Source: Mailhella massiliensis (GTDB taxonomy: Bacteria > Desulfobacterota > Desulfovibrionia > Desulfovibrionales > Desulfovibrionaceae). From it: 64,000 nucleotides of DNA. Made by a program: the position numbers and the translations under genes. Position 1 is the stretch's first letter. The number at the start of each line of letters is the position of its first letter. Below, in pieces: positions 36,204 through 44,427 of this stretch. The notes under the pieces were generated by a model. The model searched no databases. It saw only the letters and a program-made list of their open reading frames with translations, and was not told the origin of the DNA. The stretch lies in NCBI RefSeq assembly GCF_900155525.1, contig NZ_LT706940.1, forward strand, positions 167,795 through 231,794, written 5' to 3'.

Positions 36204-36896
36204 CTACCTCTTCAGAGTGGCCCTCGTGGTCTGCACGAGGGTGATGCCGCCGTCGGCAGTGTGCCTGGCGTCGATACCGAACATGATGACGGTGTGCATG
36301 AGGGGACGGCCGAACAGAAAGTCCAGCATCTCCTTGCGCACCTTGCCCTTTTCCATCATGAGATCACGAAACGCCCTGTCGTATTCCACGACCTGAACAA
36401 GGGCGCGGCGCGCCTCCTCCTCACTTTCCAGACGGGAGGCTATGTCCGTAAGCGCGGCATAGTTGCAGTGCTCCTCATGCGCCTTCACGGAATCGGCAAG
36501 CCACTGCGGCGCGTGAAGAAGCTCGAGAATGGCCGCACGGTCAAGCCTGTCTTCTCCCTGCATGGAAAGAAGGGCCTTCGGGTCTTCGCAGAAAAGCGCC
36601 CGGCATTCGGCCGGGTGACTGCCGTGAATGAAGCAGCGGTTGTCCTCCATGAGGAAACGGCAGGTCCAGTCGTCGGGGCGGGAACCGAAGGGCGCGGCGA
36701 TCTTCACTATTTCCTCAGGAAGAGGAACCACATGATCGTTGGAGGTGTCGCGCACGAGTTCGCCTGCGCGGAACGTGCACAGATCCTGCAGCTGAAGCAC
36801 GCCTTCCGTCAGAAGGCGGGCGTCTTCCCTGTGCAGCGCGGGGCCGCCCTTGCGGCAGCAGGTGCCGCACTGACGGCATTGTTGTTGTTCGCTCAT
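36204..36896 (-). CDS. YkgJ-type cysteine-cluster (Zn/Fe-chelating) protein
   Basis: 230-residue protein opening with Cys7-x2-Cys10-x2-Cys13-Cys14 (CRQCGTCCRKGGP), followed by the later cysteines WTCRFLMEDNRCFIHGSHPAECRALFC, as in the CxxCxxCC family of putative metal-chelating proteins. The C-terminal ~100 residues are helical with no recognised motif. The function of the family is largely unknown. Start ATG 36896 has GAGGA. It sits between the small coiled-coil gene and hldD on one minus-strand transcript. Confidence 0.8.
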   Translation of the reverse strand: MSEQQQCRQCGTCCRKGGPALHREDARLLTEGVLQLQDLCTFRAGELVRDTSNDHVVPLPEEIVKIAAPFGSRPDDWTCRFLMEDNRCFIHGSHPAECRALFCEDPKALLSMQGEDRLDRAAILELLHAPQWLADSVKAHEEHCNYAALTDIASRLESEEEARRALVQVVEYDRAFRDLMMEKGKVRKEMLDFLFGRPLMHTVIMFGIDARHTADGGITLVQTTRATLKR

Positions 36897-36992
36897 CCTA
36901 TCCTCGCTGTATGCCGAAGTCCGCCTGCGGGAAAGGGCAGAAGCCCCTCCCCGGACGGACTTTTCTATGAACTTTCCCGGGAACGCAGAGGA

Positions 36993-37289
36993 CTACTTCA
37001 GGCCCTTCCACATTTTCAGGCGGTTGATGCGCACCCGGCGATACTGCATGTGTGTTTCCAGCATGTTCTTGCGCTGATGCAGTTCATGAATCTCCTGCGG
37101 AAACACGATGCCCTTTTCCACGTCCTCGGCCGCCATGAGGCGCCGTATGGCGTCGGAACAGCGTTTCTGCTCCGATGCTATGACATCCATCTGGGCCTCA
37201 AGCTCAGAAATCGTCTCCGGCAACGGGTTCAGGAGGAAGCTCTCCATAGACTCCCTGAGCGATGACTCTTCTTCTTGCAGGCCTGGCAT
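36993..37289 (-). CDS. Small coiled-coil protein, unrecognised family
   Basis: 98-residue charged, mostly helical protein (SELEAQMDVIASEQKRCSDAIRRLMAAEDVEKG, then EIHELHQRKNMLETHMQYRRVRINRLKMWKGLK). No family is recognised. The start at 37289 has CAGGAG seven bases upstream and overlaps the 3' end of the EPSP-synthase-like gene by 86 bases in another frame, an unusually long overlap implying translational coupling. A start at 37190 without overlap is possible but lacks an obvious ribosome site. Confidence 0.62.
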   Translation of the reverse strand: MPGLQEEESSLRESMESFLLNPLPETISELEAQMDVIASEQKRCSDAIRRLMAAEDVEKGIVFPQEIHELHQRKNMLETHMQYRRVRINRLKMWKGLK

Positions 37290-39024
37290 CTTCGGTCTCC
37301 TGAGCGTTTTTGCGCCTGAGTTCGGGGTTGGGCAGAGTATTGTACAGATTCCAGAACAGGGGAAAGAGGCCGGTCATCACACCGGGGTTGGAAAGGTGCA
37401 GATTGGGCCTGAGGAACGCGCCGAGGGCGTAGGCCATGGCCCAGTGTGCGGAAGGCGCCACCCAGGAACCGGGCACGGTGTCTTCCACGGCGGCAAGCAC
37501 GCCGTCCTTTTCCACCACGCCGCAGCGGGCGAGGAAGGCCGTGACGAGATGCCTGTCCTCCTCGGAAAGCGCGGGCAGGGAAACGGAAGCCCCTTCATGC
37601 ACGGCGGCGGCCATGATGACCGTGCACAGAGGCAGAAGGGACGGACAGTGAGCCAGCACGTCGGCCATGACTTCGGGCGCGGGGGCGGAAGTTTCGCGCT
37701 CCTTGCCCGTGCACGTCACCTGCTGCGCGCCGTACTTCACGTTGAGTCCGGCTCCGCGCAGTATCTTTTCCACCAGAGAGAAGGCCGCGCCGCTGCCCCA
37801 CACGCCTTCCAGCTCGGCCCTGCCGCCGTTGAAGCCGGGAAGCATGAGAAGCGTCGCCGCCACGGAGGCGTCCATGGGCACCACAGGCTGCGCAGGAACG
37901 GAAACCACGCCGCGTTCCACGGTGAGTTCGCGCCCGTTGCGGGAGAACTTCACGCCGCAGCCGGCCAGAACGTCCAGCACGAGCGGCAGAAGACGGGGTT
38001 CATGTTCGGGCAGAACAAGCCTGCAGTCGCCTTCCCAGAAGGGGGAAGCGAGCACAAGGGCGGCCACGAAATCTTCGGGCAGATCGTCCGCAATGCGGAC
38101 TTCGCGCGGCATGAGGCCGGAACATTCCATGCGCACGGGCAGGCCGTCCTGCGAAGGAATGACGTTGGTCAGACGCACGCCGAGCTGCGGAAGGAAGTGG
38201 CGCAGGGGGGCGATGTCGATGAAGCGCAGGGAGCTGTCGCCCGTAAGCTTGAGACGCGTGGGCATCCCCACGCAGAGAGCGATGACGAGCCAGAGGTTGA
38301 AGGCATCGTCGCCCACATGGATGACCTTGTCCATGTTGCGGGCAAGCCCCTTTCCGGCGCGGCTCAGCACGTCGCCGTTTTCTTCCCAGCGAAGAAGTCC
38401 GCCGATCTGGTTCAGCACCTTGACGGAGCTGATCACGGCGTCGGTGAGGGGCACGCGGGAAAGAGCGGTTTCCTGGCCGGAAGCGGCGGCCATGGCCAGC
38501 CAGCAGCGGGCGGCCACGGTATCGGAAGGAGCGGGAATGCGGATGTCCACGGCTTCGCCGTTGGGGGACAGATTGTAGTAGCCCTGCTCTTCCTCCATGC
38601 GCGTCATGGGTTCAATGGTCTGCAGAAGAACGAAAAGATCGCGGGAAAGGCGGTTGTCGCGGGCAAGACGGGCGGCCTTGCTTTCCCATGCGGTACGCAG
38701 AGTCTTTTCGGTTTCGGGGGCAAGGCGGCCGCCGCTGCGCAGACGCGCAAGCATCTGGGCGCGACGCACCACAAGATGCAGAATATCGTTGTCCAGATCC
38801 ATGAGCGCACCGAGCTCACGGCCGCGCGAAGCGCCGCGATCCGTACGCGGACGATCGTTCCGAAATTCCCTGCGGCCTTCCCTCCTGTCATCGGCTCCGC
38901 GCTCGAAACGGCGCGGACGGCCGCCGTCCGCATACTCTCTGCGGCGGTTCTCGCCACGTTCGCCCTCGTTCTTTCTGAAGGGACGCCTGGCGAAATCCTT
39001 TCTGTCCTCACCCCTATTATCCAT
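37204..39024 (-). CDS. Chorismate-mutase-like / EPSP-synthase-like fusion, probably catalytically altered
   Basis: 606-residue protein in three parts. Residues 1-70 are an Arg/Glu/Asp/Gly-rich disordered tail. Residues ~71-140 (ELGALMDLDNDILHLVVRRAQMLARL ...) resemble an AroQ-type chorismate mutase helix bundle. Residues ~155-590 have the EPSP synthase (3-phosphoshikimate carboxyvinyltransferase) layout. The key PGSKSxxxR loop reads APSDTVAAR (165-173), replacing the catalytic Lys by Asp168. The GNAGTxxR motif is replaced by VGDDAFNLW (237-245). DASVAATLL near 385 keeps the late Asp. ATG 39024 is taken for domain reasons; its ribosome site is weak. Annotation as a working AroA would be risky. 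Confidence 0.65.
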   Translation of the reverse strand: MDNRGEDRKDFARRPFRKNEGERGENRRREYADGGRPRRFERGADDRREGRREFRNDRPRTDRGASRGRELGALMDLDNDILHLVVRRAQMLARLRSGGRLAPETEKTLRTAWESKAARLARDNRLSRDLFVLLQTIEPMTRMEEEQGYYNLSPNGEAVDIRIPAPSDTVAARCWLAMAAASGQETALSRVPLTDAVISSVKVLNQIGGLLRWEENGDVLSRAGKGLARNMDKVIHVGDDAFNLWLVIALCVGMPTRLKLTGDSSLRFIDIAPLRHFLPQLGVRLTNVIPSQDGLPVRMECSGLMPREVRIADDLPEDFVAALVLASPFWEGDCRLVLPEHEPRLLPLVLDVLAGCGVKFSRNGRELTVERGVVSVPAQPVVPMDASVAATLLMLPGFNGGRAELEGVWGSGAAFSLVEKILRGAGLNVKYGAQQVTCTGKERETSAPAPEVMADVLAHCPSLLPLCTVIMAAAVHEGASVSLPALSEEDRHLVTAFLARCGVVEKDGVLAAVEDTVPGSWVAPSAHWAMAYALGAFLRPNLHLSNPGVMTGLFPLFWNLYNTLPNPELRRKNAQETEDARPARRRVIAQGVYGELPPEPVAGDDF

Positions 39025-39296
39025 GTCAAACCTGCTTTGCTCTGTGCGTGGCGCGTCGGCAGCGCACACGACGTTTCAAAAGGGGCAACAAGCACACCGA
39101 CGCCCCGGACGGACACCGTGAACAGGGCTTTTCCTCACGGGAAAAGCCAAGGTGAGGGGGTATGATACCCTTATTGCATACGCCCGGCAAGTCTTTTGCC
39201 GGGGCCTTTCCCGCCCCTTCCCCACCGGCGAAGAGCGGCATATACTCCCCAGACCCCGCCGCTCCCGCGCCGGAAAACAACAGACAAGGAACACGC

Positions 39297-39944
39297 ATGG
39301 AACGCTTCACCCCCTTCGACCGACTCTTTCAGTCCTGCGGGCGTATCTGGCACATACGCCGCGCCGATATGGACAAACTCTGGGCCGCCATGGACGAACA
39401 GCAGGGCAGAGAGGCCCCCTACTGGAACGAGGTATGGCCCTCCTCCCTCGCTCTTGCCGGATGGCTTGCGGAAATGCAGGACGACATCAGAGACAAAAAC
39501 TGCCTCGACATGGGCTGCGGCCTCGGGTTCACCGCGCTGCTCGGCCGATGGCTCGGGGCGAACGTCACCGCCATGGACTATGAGGCGGAGGCTCTGGAAT
39601 ACGCGAAGATCAACGCCGTCCTCAACAGCATAGAGGGCGTGAACTTCACGGTCATGGACTGGCGCTCCCCCACCTTCCCGCCGGAAAGCTTCGCCCGCAT
39701 CTGGGCAGGGGACATCATGTACGAAAAAGACTTCGCCGACCCCATCGCCGCATTCCTCGCCTCCATGCTGCCCAAAGGCGGCAGAGCCTGGATATCGGAG
39801 CCGGGCAGAGACGTGTTCCATCATCTGCTCGACACTCTGCCCGGATACGGCCTGCGCCATAAACGCCTGTGCACGCTCCCCGTATCCCCTCTTACCGAAC
39901 AGGATGTGCCCGTGCCCGTTTCCATCTGGGAAATAGCGAAGTAA
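39297..39944 (+). CDS. Class I SAM methyltransferase, METTL20/21 (protein-lysine) type
   Basis: 215-residue methyltransferase. YWNEVWPSSLALAGWL (42-57) precedes SAM motif I LDMGCGLGFTALLG (70-83), an acidic motif II at AMDYEAEALEYA, and IWAGDIMYEKDF in motif IV position. This is the pattern of the Methyltransf_16 group, which includes ETF-beta lysine methyltransferases and relatives. ATG 39297 has AAGGA and removes an unlikely proline-rich extension. The target protein is not shown. It is divergent from the EPSP-synthase-like gene with ~270 bases between them. Confidence 0.78.
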   Translation: MERFTPFDRLFQSCGRIWHIRRADMDKLWAAMDEQQGREAPYWNEVWPSSLALAGWLAEMQDDIRDKNCLDMGCGLGFTALLGRWLGANVTAMDYEAEALEYAKINAVLNSIEGVNFTVMDWRSPTFPPESFARIWAGDIMYEKDFADPIAAFLASMLPKGGRAWISEPGRDVFHHLLDTLPGYGLRHKRLCTLPVSPLTEQDVPVPVSIWEIAK

Positions 39945-39981
39945 TCCGGCTGCGCCCCGCAGCTCACGGAACTTTCCATTA

Positions 39982-40020
39982 TAAGACCAGTCAAACTTTA
40001 TATGACTGGTCTTACTTTTT
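39982..40020 (+). terminator. Intrinsic terminator, overlapping the end of the facing gene
   Basis: TAAGACCAGTCA (39982-39993) pairs with TGACTGGTCTTA (40003-40014) and is followed by CTTTTTT. The stop codon of the minus-strand kinase-like gene (40012-40014) lies inside the right arm. Confidence 0.9.
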
Positions 40021-40515
40021 TATCATGGCAGCGATGCTGCGCGCGACTTCCCCTGCCGTAAGGGCACCCGTGTCGATCTTCACGCTTTCCATACCGGCAT
40101 ACAGAGGCAGTCTTTCCAGACTGCGCGTCAGAACGCCCGGGCTCCTCACCCTGCGGGCAACGTCGGCCATGATGCGCGTCTCAAGAACCTCCGGCGAAGC
40201 CGTCAGGGTGATGAGCGTGAAATTCACGCCGCCCATGGCAAGACGCGCGAGCACGTCGTCGACAATGCTCCGATACTGCATCACCCAGCAGAAGAGCACA
40301 GAGCGGTACGCCGAACAGCGCAGGAAACCGTTCAGCACATGGGCAATATTGTCCAGCACCATGGCGCGCGTTTCCGCATTCACCACAAAGGGCGACATGG
40401 TCCAGCACCAGTCGCCGTCAAGAAATGCCGCCGGGGAAATCAGGGGAAGAAGCTCCGTGCAGACGGACGTCTTCCCCACGCCCATGGGGCCGTTGATGAA
40501 AATGAGATTTTTCAT
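40012..40515 (-). CDS. Small P-loop nucleotide kinase-like protein
   Basis: 167-residue protein with an N-terminal P-loop GPMGVGKT (9-16), FLDGDWCW matching the LID/base region of shikimate- or gluconate-kinase-like AAA_33 proteins, and ARRVRSPGVLTRSLERLPLY as a possible arginine lid. Start 40515 follows GAAGGAGAAAAC; upstream codons are unlikely. The substrate is unknown. It is followed by a 277-base gap before queA that holds only a terminator-like hairpin. Confidence 0.75.
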   Translation of the reverse strand: MKNLIFINGPMGVGKTSVCTELLPLISPAAFLDGDWCWTMSPFVVNAETRAMVLDNIAHVLNGFLRCSAYRSVLFCWVMQYRSIVDDVLARLAMGGVNFTLITLTASPEVLETRIMADVARRVRSPGVLTRSLERLPLYAGMESVKIDTGALTAGEVARSIAAMIKK

Positions 40516-40678
40516 GTTTTCTCCTTCTGCGGCCCGGACCGTCGTCAGCTCGCTCCGCCCGCTGTCCGTTCCCACGGCATCCCCCTCATCCTGCGACAAA
40601 GCCGGGACGCCGGCAAGGATGAAACGGAAACGGCCGGAAGGCTCCCCGCGTTACGGCAGCGCCTTTCCATAGAAGGCA

Positions 40679-40711
40679 AGACGCCGGAGCGGCATGTCCG
40701 CTCCGGCGTCT
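40679..40711 (-). terminator. Stem-loop after queA
   Basis: AGACGCCGGAGCGG (40679-40692) pairs perfectly with 40698-40711 around CATGT. It lies ~80 bases past the queA stop on the minus strand, but no T-run follows. Confidence 0.6.
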
Positions 40712-40792
40712 TCTTCCTGAGGCATGGGTCTTTTGCCGCCTCATCCCCAAAGATTCCTCCCTCTAAGATGCGGCGGATGGAAAAACTTCCGA

Positions 40793-41890
40793 TCAACGCA
40801 CGAACATGGCGTCGCCGTAGGAGAAGAAACGATACTTCTCCCGCACGGCCTCGGCATAGGCGGAAAGAATGCGTTCCCTGCCGCACAGGGCCGCCACCAG
40901 CATGATGAGCGACGACTGCGGCAGGTGGAAGTTGGTGATGAGATGATCCACCACCCGGAACCGGTATCCGGGATAGATGAAGATATTGGTCCAGCCGTGC
41001 CAGCCGCCGGCGGGAATCTCGCCGCCGTTCTGCGCGGCGCAGCCTTCCAGCGTACGGCAGGAGGTGGTGCCCACGGCAATGACGGGACGGCCTTCGGCAC
41101 GCGCCCTGCGCACCGCCTCGGCGCTTTCCGGCGAAATTTCCACATACTCGCTGTGCATGGGATGTTCGCGGATATCGCTTTCGCGCACGGGGCTGAAGGT
41201 GCCGTACCCCACATGCAGCGTCACTTCCGCCCAGCCTATGCCCTGCCGGGCGAGTCTGGCGCGCATGTCGTCGGTGAAGTGCAGACCCGCCGTAGGCGCG
41301 GCCACGCTGCCGGATTTTTCTCTGTCGGCATACACCGTCTGATAGCGGGCAATATCGTCGCCGCTCTGCTCGCGCTTGATATAGGGGGGCAGAGGAAGGC
41401 GGCCGATACGCCGCATACACTCCACAAGATCCCCCTTCCAGAAGAGCACGACGTCGTGCCGACCGAAGTCTTTCTTCTCCACGACTTCCGCCTCAATGCA
41501 TTCATCGAAGCGCAGGCGGTCCCCCGGATGAATGCTGCGGGAAGGCCGGAGCAGCACTTCGGCCGGGGCCTTTTTCCAGCCGTTCTCCTCAACCGCACAG
41601 GCCTTGAGAAGCGGCGGCGGCGTGAGCAGCAGAAGCTCCACCTTGCCCCCCGTGGGGCGATGCCCGAAAAGGCGCGCGGGCACCACGCACGAATTGTTGG
41701 CCACAAGCAGCGCGCCCTCGGGCAGAAATTCGGGCAGATGGGCAAACGTGGTATGGATGTTCCCGCCGCTCGAGCGGTCCAGCACCATGAGGCGGGACGC
41801 GCCGCGTTCCTTCGGCGGATACTGCGCAATGCGCTCTTCCGGCAGTTCGTAATCGTAGCTCGACAGCTGAAAGTCGGATTCGTTGGTCAT
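40793..41890 (-). CDS. queA: S-adenosylmethionine:tRNA ribosyltransferase-isomerase
   Basis: 365-residue QueA builds epoxyqueuosine in the anticodon of GUN tRNAs. Signature blocks: SSYDYELPEERIAQYPPKERGASRLMVLDR, NNSCVVPARLFGHRPTGGKVELLLL, AAPTAGLHFT, and the C-terminal LITNFHLPQSSLIMLVAALCG. Length is standard (~345-365). It is 102 bases downstream of the M23 peptidase gene's stop on the same strand, with a terminator between. Confidence 0.96.
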   Translation of the reverse strand: MTNESDFQLSSYDYELPEERIAQYPPKERGASRLMVLDRSSGGNIHTTFAHLPEFLPEGALLVANNSCVVPARLFGHRPTGGKVELLLLTPPPLLKACAVEENGWKKAPAEVLLRPSRSIHPGDRLRFDECIEAEVVEKKDFGRHDVVLFWKGDLVECMRRIGRLPLPPYIKREQSGDDIARYQTVYADREKSGSVAAPTAGLHFTDDMRARLARQGIGWAEVTLHVGYGTFSPVRESDIREHPMHSEYVEISPESAEAVRRARAEGRPVIAVGTTSCRTLEGCAAQNGGEIPAGGWHGWTNIFIYPGYRFRVVDHLITNFHLPQSSLIMLVAALCGRERILSAYAEAVREKYRFFSYGDAMFVR

Positions 41891-41932
41891 AGTCAGATTC
41901 TGTCCCCGTAAGGGTCTGTAGGAAAGGTCAAG

Positions 41933-41973
41933 AAAAGGGCCGGTCTCCGCCTACGGAAGAAACCAGCCCTTTT
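41933..41973 (-). terminator. Intrinsic terminator of M23 peptidase gene
   Basis: On the minus strand AAAAGGGCTGGT pairs with ACCGGCCCTTTT, the latter giving a short T-run (CTTTTCTT), 20 bases past the stop at 41993. Confidence 0.72.
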
Positions 41974-41992
41974 CCGTCGTATGCGATAAAAA

Positions 41993-43486
41993 CTACTTCT
42001 CCGCCACGGCGACGTCTCCGTCAAGCAGCGTGCGGGCCTCGGCCACGGCATTTTTGAACTTTTCGCGGTTCTTCTTTTCCACCGGGGCGGAACGCTCGCC
42101 GGAAAGCGTGTCGGGATTGACGAATTTGCCGTTCTTCCGGACGCGGAAGTCGAGATGCGGCCCCGTGGCGATGCCCGTGGCGCCCACGAAGGCCACCACT
42201 TCGCCCTGATCCACCTTCTGGCCCACCTTCAGGGAGGAGGCGAAACGGGAAAGGTGGGCATACTGCGTTTCCACCCCGCCGGAATGCCGGATGACGAGCG
42301 TGTTGCCGTAGCCGTTCTTCCAGCCGCGGAAGGTCACGGTACCCGCGCCGAGCGCCTTGACGGGCGTACCCTTGGGGGCGGCGTAATCCACGCCCTGATG
42401 GGGACGCACCTTGCCGAACACGGGATGCTTGCGGTGCATGGTGTACCCGGAGCTCACGCGCGTGAAATTGAGCGGAGCTTTAAGAAACTGCGTCTGAAGA
42501 GACGAGCCGTCGGCGGCGAAATACCGGGCTCTGCCGTTCTTATCCGCAAAGCGGAAGGCCTCGAATGCCTTGCCGTCATTGGTGAAGCGGGCGGCGATGA
42601 TATCGCCGTAGCGGCGGAATTCGTCGCCGAGATACTTCTTCTCCACCACCATCTCAAACGTGTCGCCTTCCTGCACGTCCTTCACGAAGTTCACCTGATG
42701 GGCGAACACCTCCGCCAGGCGTACGGCCAGATTGGCGGATTCCCCGGCGTCGGCCATGGCTTCGAACAGCGAGGAACGGATGACGCCGCTCACCTTGACC
42801 AGTCTCACATCGAATTCCAGAACGTCCACGCGGGCGGTAAATCCCTCATCCGCACGTTCCACCACAAGGCGGCTTTCCTCGTCGATATCGTACATGAGGC
42901 GCGTCACCTTTTCTTCCTGCGTGCTGCGTTCCACGCTGAAAAGGTGCCCGGGCATGATTCTGGTCAGCGGATATACGGCGGAAGCGGCCTTCACGACCTG
43001 ATCCGTTTCATTATTGTCCAGCCAGGGAAGAAGAAGCGCCCCCGCATTGTCGCCGCTGCGTACGGCGATGCGGAAAATCTGCGTGCCGCAGCCGGAATCC
43101 TCCACCATGTAACGCTTGTCCTTTTCCCACGGCACGGCTTCGGAATAGTTCGGAATGCACATGCCCTCCCTGGCGGAAAGGAAGGCCTGAAGGGAATCGT
43201 CGTACCGGGGAATTTCCCCCGCGCCCTCTCCCCAGACATCCTTCATCAGGGAAAGGCCGCTGCCCAGAGAGGCGAGATGTTCCGAGGTCTGTTCCGGCAC
43301 ATCCATGCCCAGAGAGAAGTCGTGCGGCTGAACCGCCTGCGCAAACAGCGCCGCATCGGAAGGAAACGCCGCGGGAACGTCATGTTCCCGCGTAAGGAAA
43401 AAGCCCGCCGCAACGGCGGCGCCCAAAAGGGCAAAGCAGAGCACGCGCGCAGGCAGCGCGCGGAATATCTGATATTTCTTTATCAT
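41993..43486 (-). CDS. M23-family murein metallopeptidase
   Basis: 497-residue envelope protein with one N-terminal membrane anchor (about 13-31), a central OapA/LysM-like and Csd3-like region, and a C-terminal LytM domain. Zinc ligands are consistent with His363-x3-Asp367 (HQGVDYAAP) and His444 (PHLDFRV), with His411 (YAHLSRF) as the remaining catalytic His. An intact active site suggests DD-endopeptidase activity on peptidoglycan, as in MepM. ATG 43486 has only a weak ribosome site. A GTG at 43627 in the same frame would add 47 residues and a second hydrophobic helix. Confidence 0.88.
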   Translation of the reverse strand: MIKKYQIFRALPARVLCFALLGAAVAAGFFLTREHDVPAAFPSDAALFAQAVQPHDFSLGMDVPEQTSEHLASLGSGLSLMKDVWGEGAGEIPRYDDSLQAFLSAREGMCIPNYSEAVPWEKDKRYMVEDSGCGTQIFRIAVRSGDNAGALLLPWLDNNETDQVVKAASAVYPLTRIMPGHLFSVERSTQEEKVTRLMYDIDEESRLVVERADEGFTARVDVLEFDVRLVKVSGVIRSSLFEAMADAGESANLAVRLAEVFAHQVNFVKDVQEGDTFEMVVEKKYLGDEFRRYGDIIAARFTNDGKAFEAFRFADKNGRARYFAADGSSLQTQFLKAPLNFTRVSSGYTMHRKHPVFGKVRPHQGVDYAAPKGTPVKALGAGTVTFRGWKNGYGNTLVIRHSGGVETQYAHLSRFASSLKVGQKVDQGEVVAFVGATGIATGPHLDFRVRKNGKFVNPDTLSGERSAPVEKKNREKFKNAVAEARTLLDGDVAVAEK

Positions 43487-44107
43487 AACAACCGCCGTTT
43501 CAAGACTGAAAAGCGAGAAAAATCCAAGGAAAAGAAGAAACGCCCAGCGGGTATATAACCAAGAAACCACTTGTTTATGCAAGCGTTTTCTGGTAAAAAA
43601 ATTTATGCCCGGTTCTCTGTCCCCCACTCCGCAACCCCCTGCTCTGCGATGAATTTTTTATGAAATCCTCTTACGTTACGCACATCTTTCCGGGCAATGC
43701 ACGCAGGGGCTTCTTCGTTGCGGCCAGCGCTTCCCATGAATATTTTTTCCCGATTCTTCCCTGCCGGAAGAAAGGGCTTGCGCATGACGGAAGGCCTCTT
43801 TCCCATGGATGACGCGCAATTTTCCGCTCCCCCGCGGGTACGCCGCTCCCTCCCCCCATGTTATGCACATCCGGGGAATATCCGCGCCTGCTCCCCGCCC
43901 ATCCGCAAGGACGGGAACTTCCGTTTTTCTGCGGGGCCGCAGCCGGGAATATCCGTCGCAGAGTTACGAACAACAGCGTTGTTCCTTTCCTCTCCGCCTT
44001 CCCGGAAGGCTGCGGAAAACGCGGAACGCGCAGCCTCTCCTTCCGGCGGACCGGATGGTCGACTTTTTGTTCAAAACTCATGCAACACTTTGAAAACAAT
44101 GAAAAAT

Positions 44108-44278
44108 AACACGATGCGCACATCGTGTTCCGGCAAAGGCCTCCTGCCGGCTTCCTTCAGAAACAACGCGGCTTTCCACGGAACAACAGGCCTGCGGAAC
44201 AGCACGGAAAACGCCATGTATCCCATGGAGAATATTGACCAATTCAAAGTTACGAACAAAAATGCGCACATCGTGTTC
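44108..44278. repeat. Pair of 17-base direct repeats, one in a perfect palindrome
   Basis: ATGCGCACATCGTGTTC occurs at 44114-44130 and again at 44262-44278, 148 bases apart. The first copy is part of a perfect inverted repeat, AACACGATG (44108-44116) and CATCGTGTT (44121-44129) around CGCA. The second is bounded by GAACA on the left (44254-44258) and TGTTC on the right. Confidence 0.85.
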
Positions 44279-44391
44279 ACAAAGCCGACAAAAGCGTGCG
44301 CAAACAGGAAAAACACACGCCGAAGCTACGCCGCGCACGCTTCCATGTCGTTTCCGTTCCTGTTTTTGTTACTAATAAGTCAAGTAAAAAC

Positions 44392-44427
44392 AGTCGGTTA
44401 TGTAAGATAGGAACAAAGTAACCGACT
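44392..44427 (+). promoter_or_regulatory. Inverted repeat just upstream of dnaN
   Basis: AGTCGGTTA (44392-44400) and TAACCGACT (44419-44427) are perfect inverted arms separated by 18 bases, ending 26 bases before the dnaN start. The region holds no obvious standard -35 box. It may be an operator or a leader-RNA stem. Confidence 0.55.

Noticed and set aside
37204..39024. Plain annotation as aroA (EPSP synthase)
   Set aside because: The catalytic Lys and the GNAGT loop are missing, and an extra N-terminal domain is present.
43861..43869. Firm call of oriC from the DnaA-box 9-mer
   Set aside because: Only one exact box is seen and dnaA is not adjacent, so the region is listed as a candidate only.
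43697..44410. 237-residue open frame in the region upstream of dnaN
   Set aside because: Proline/Ser/Arg-rich without family resemblance, no ribosome site, and it crosses palindromes and direct repeats typical of a control region.
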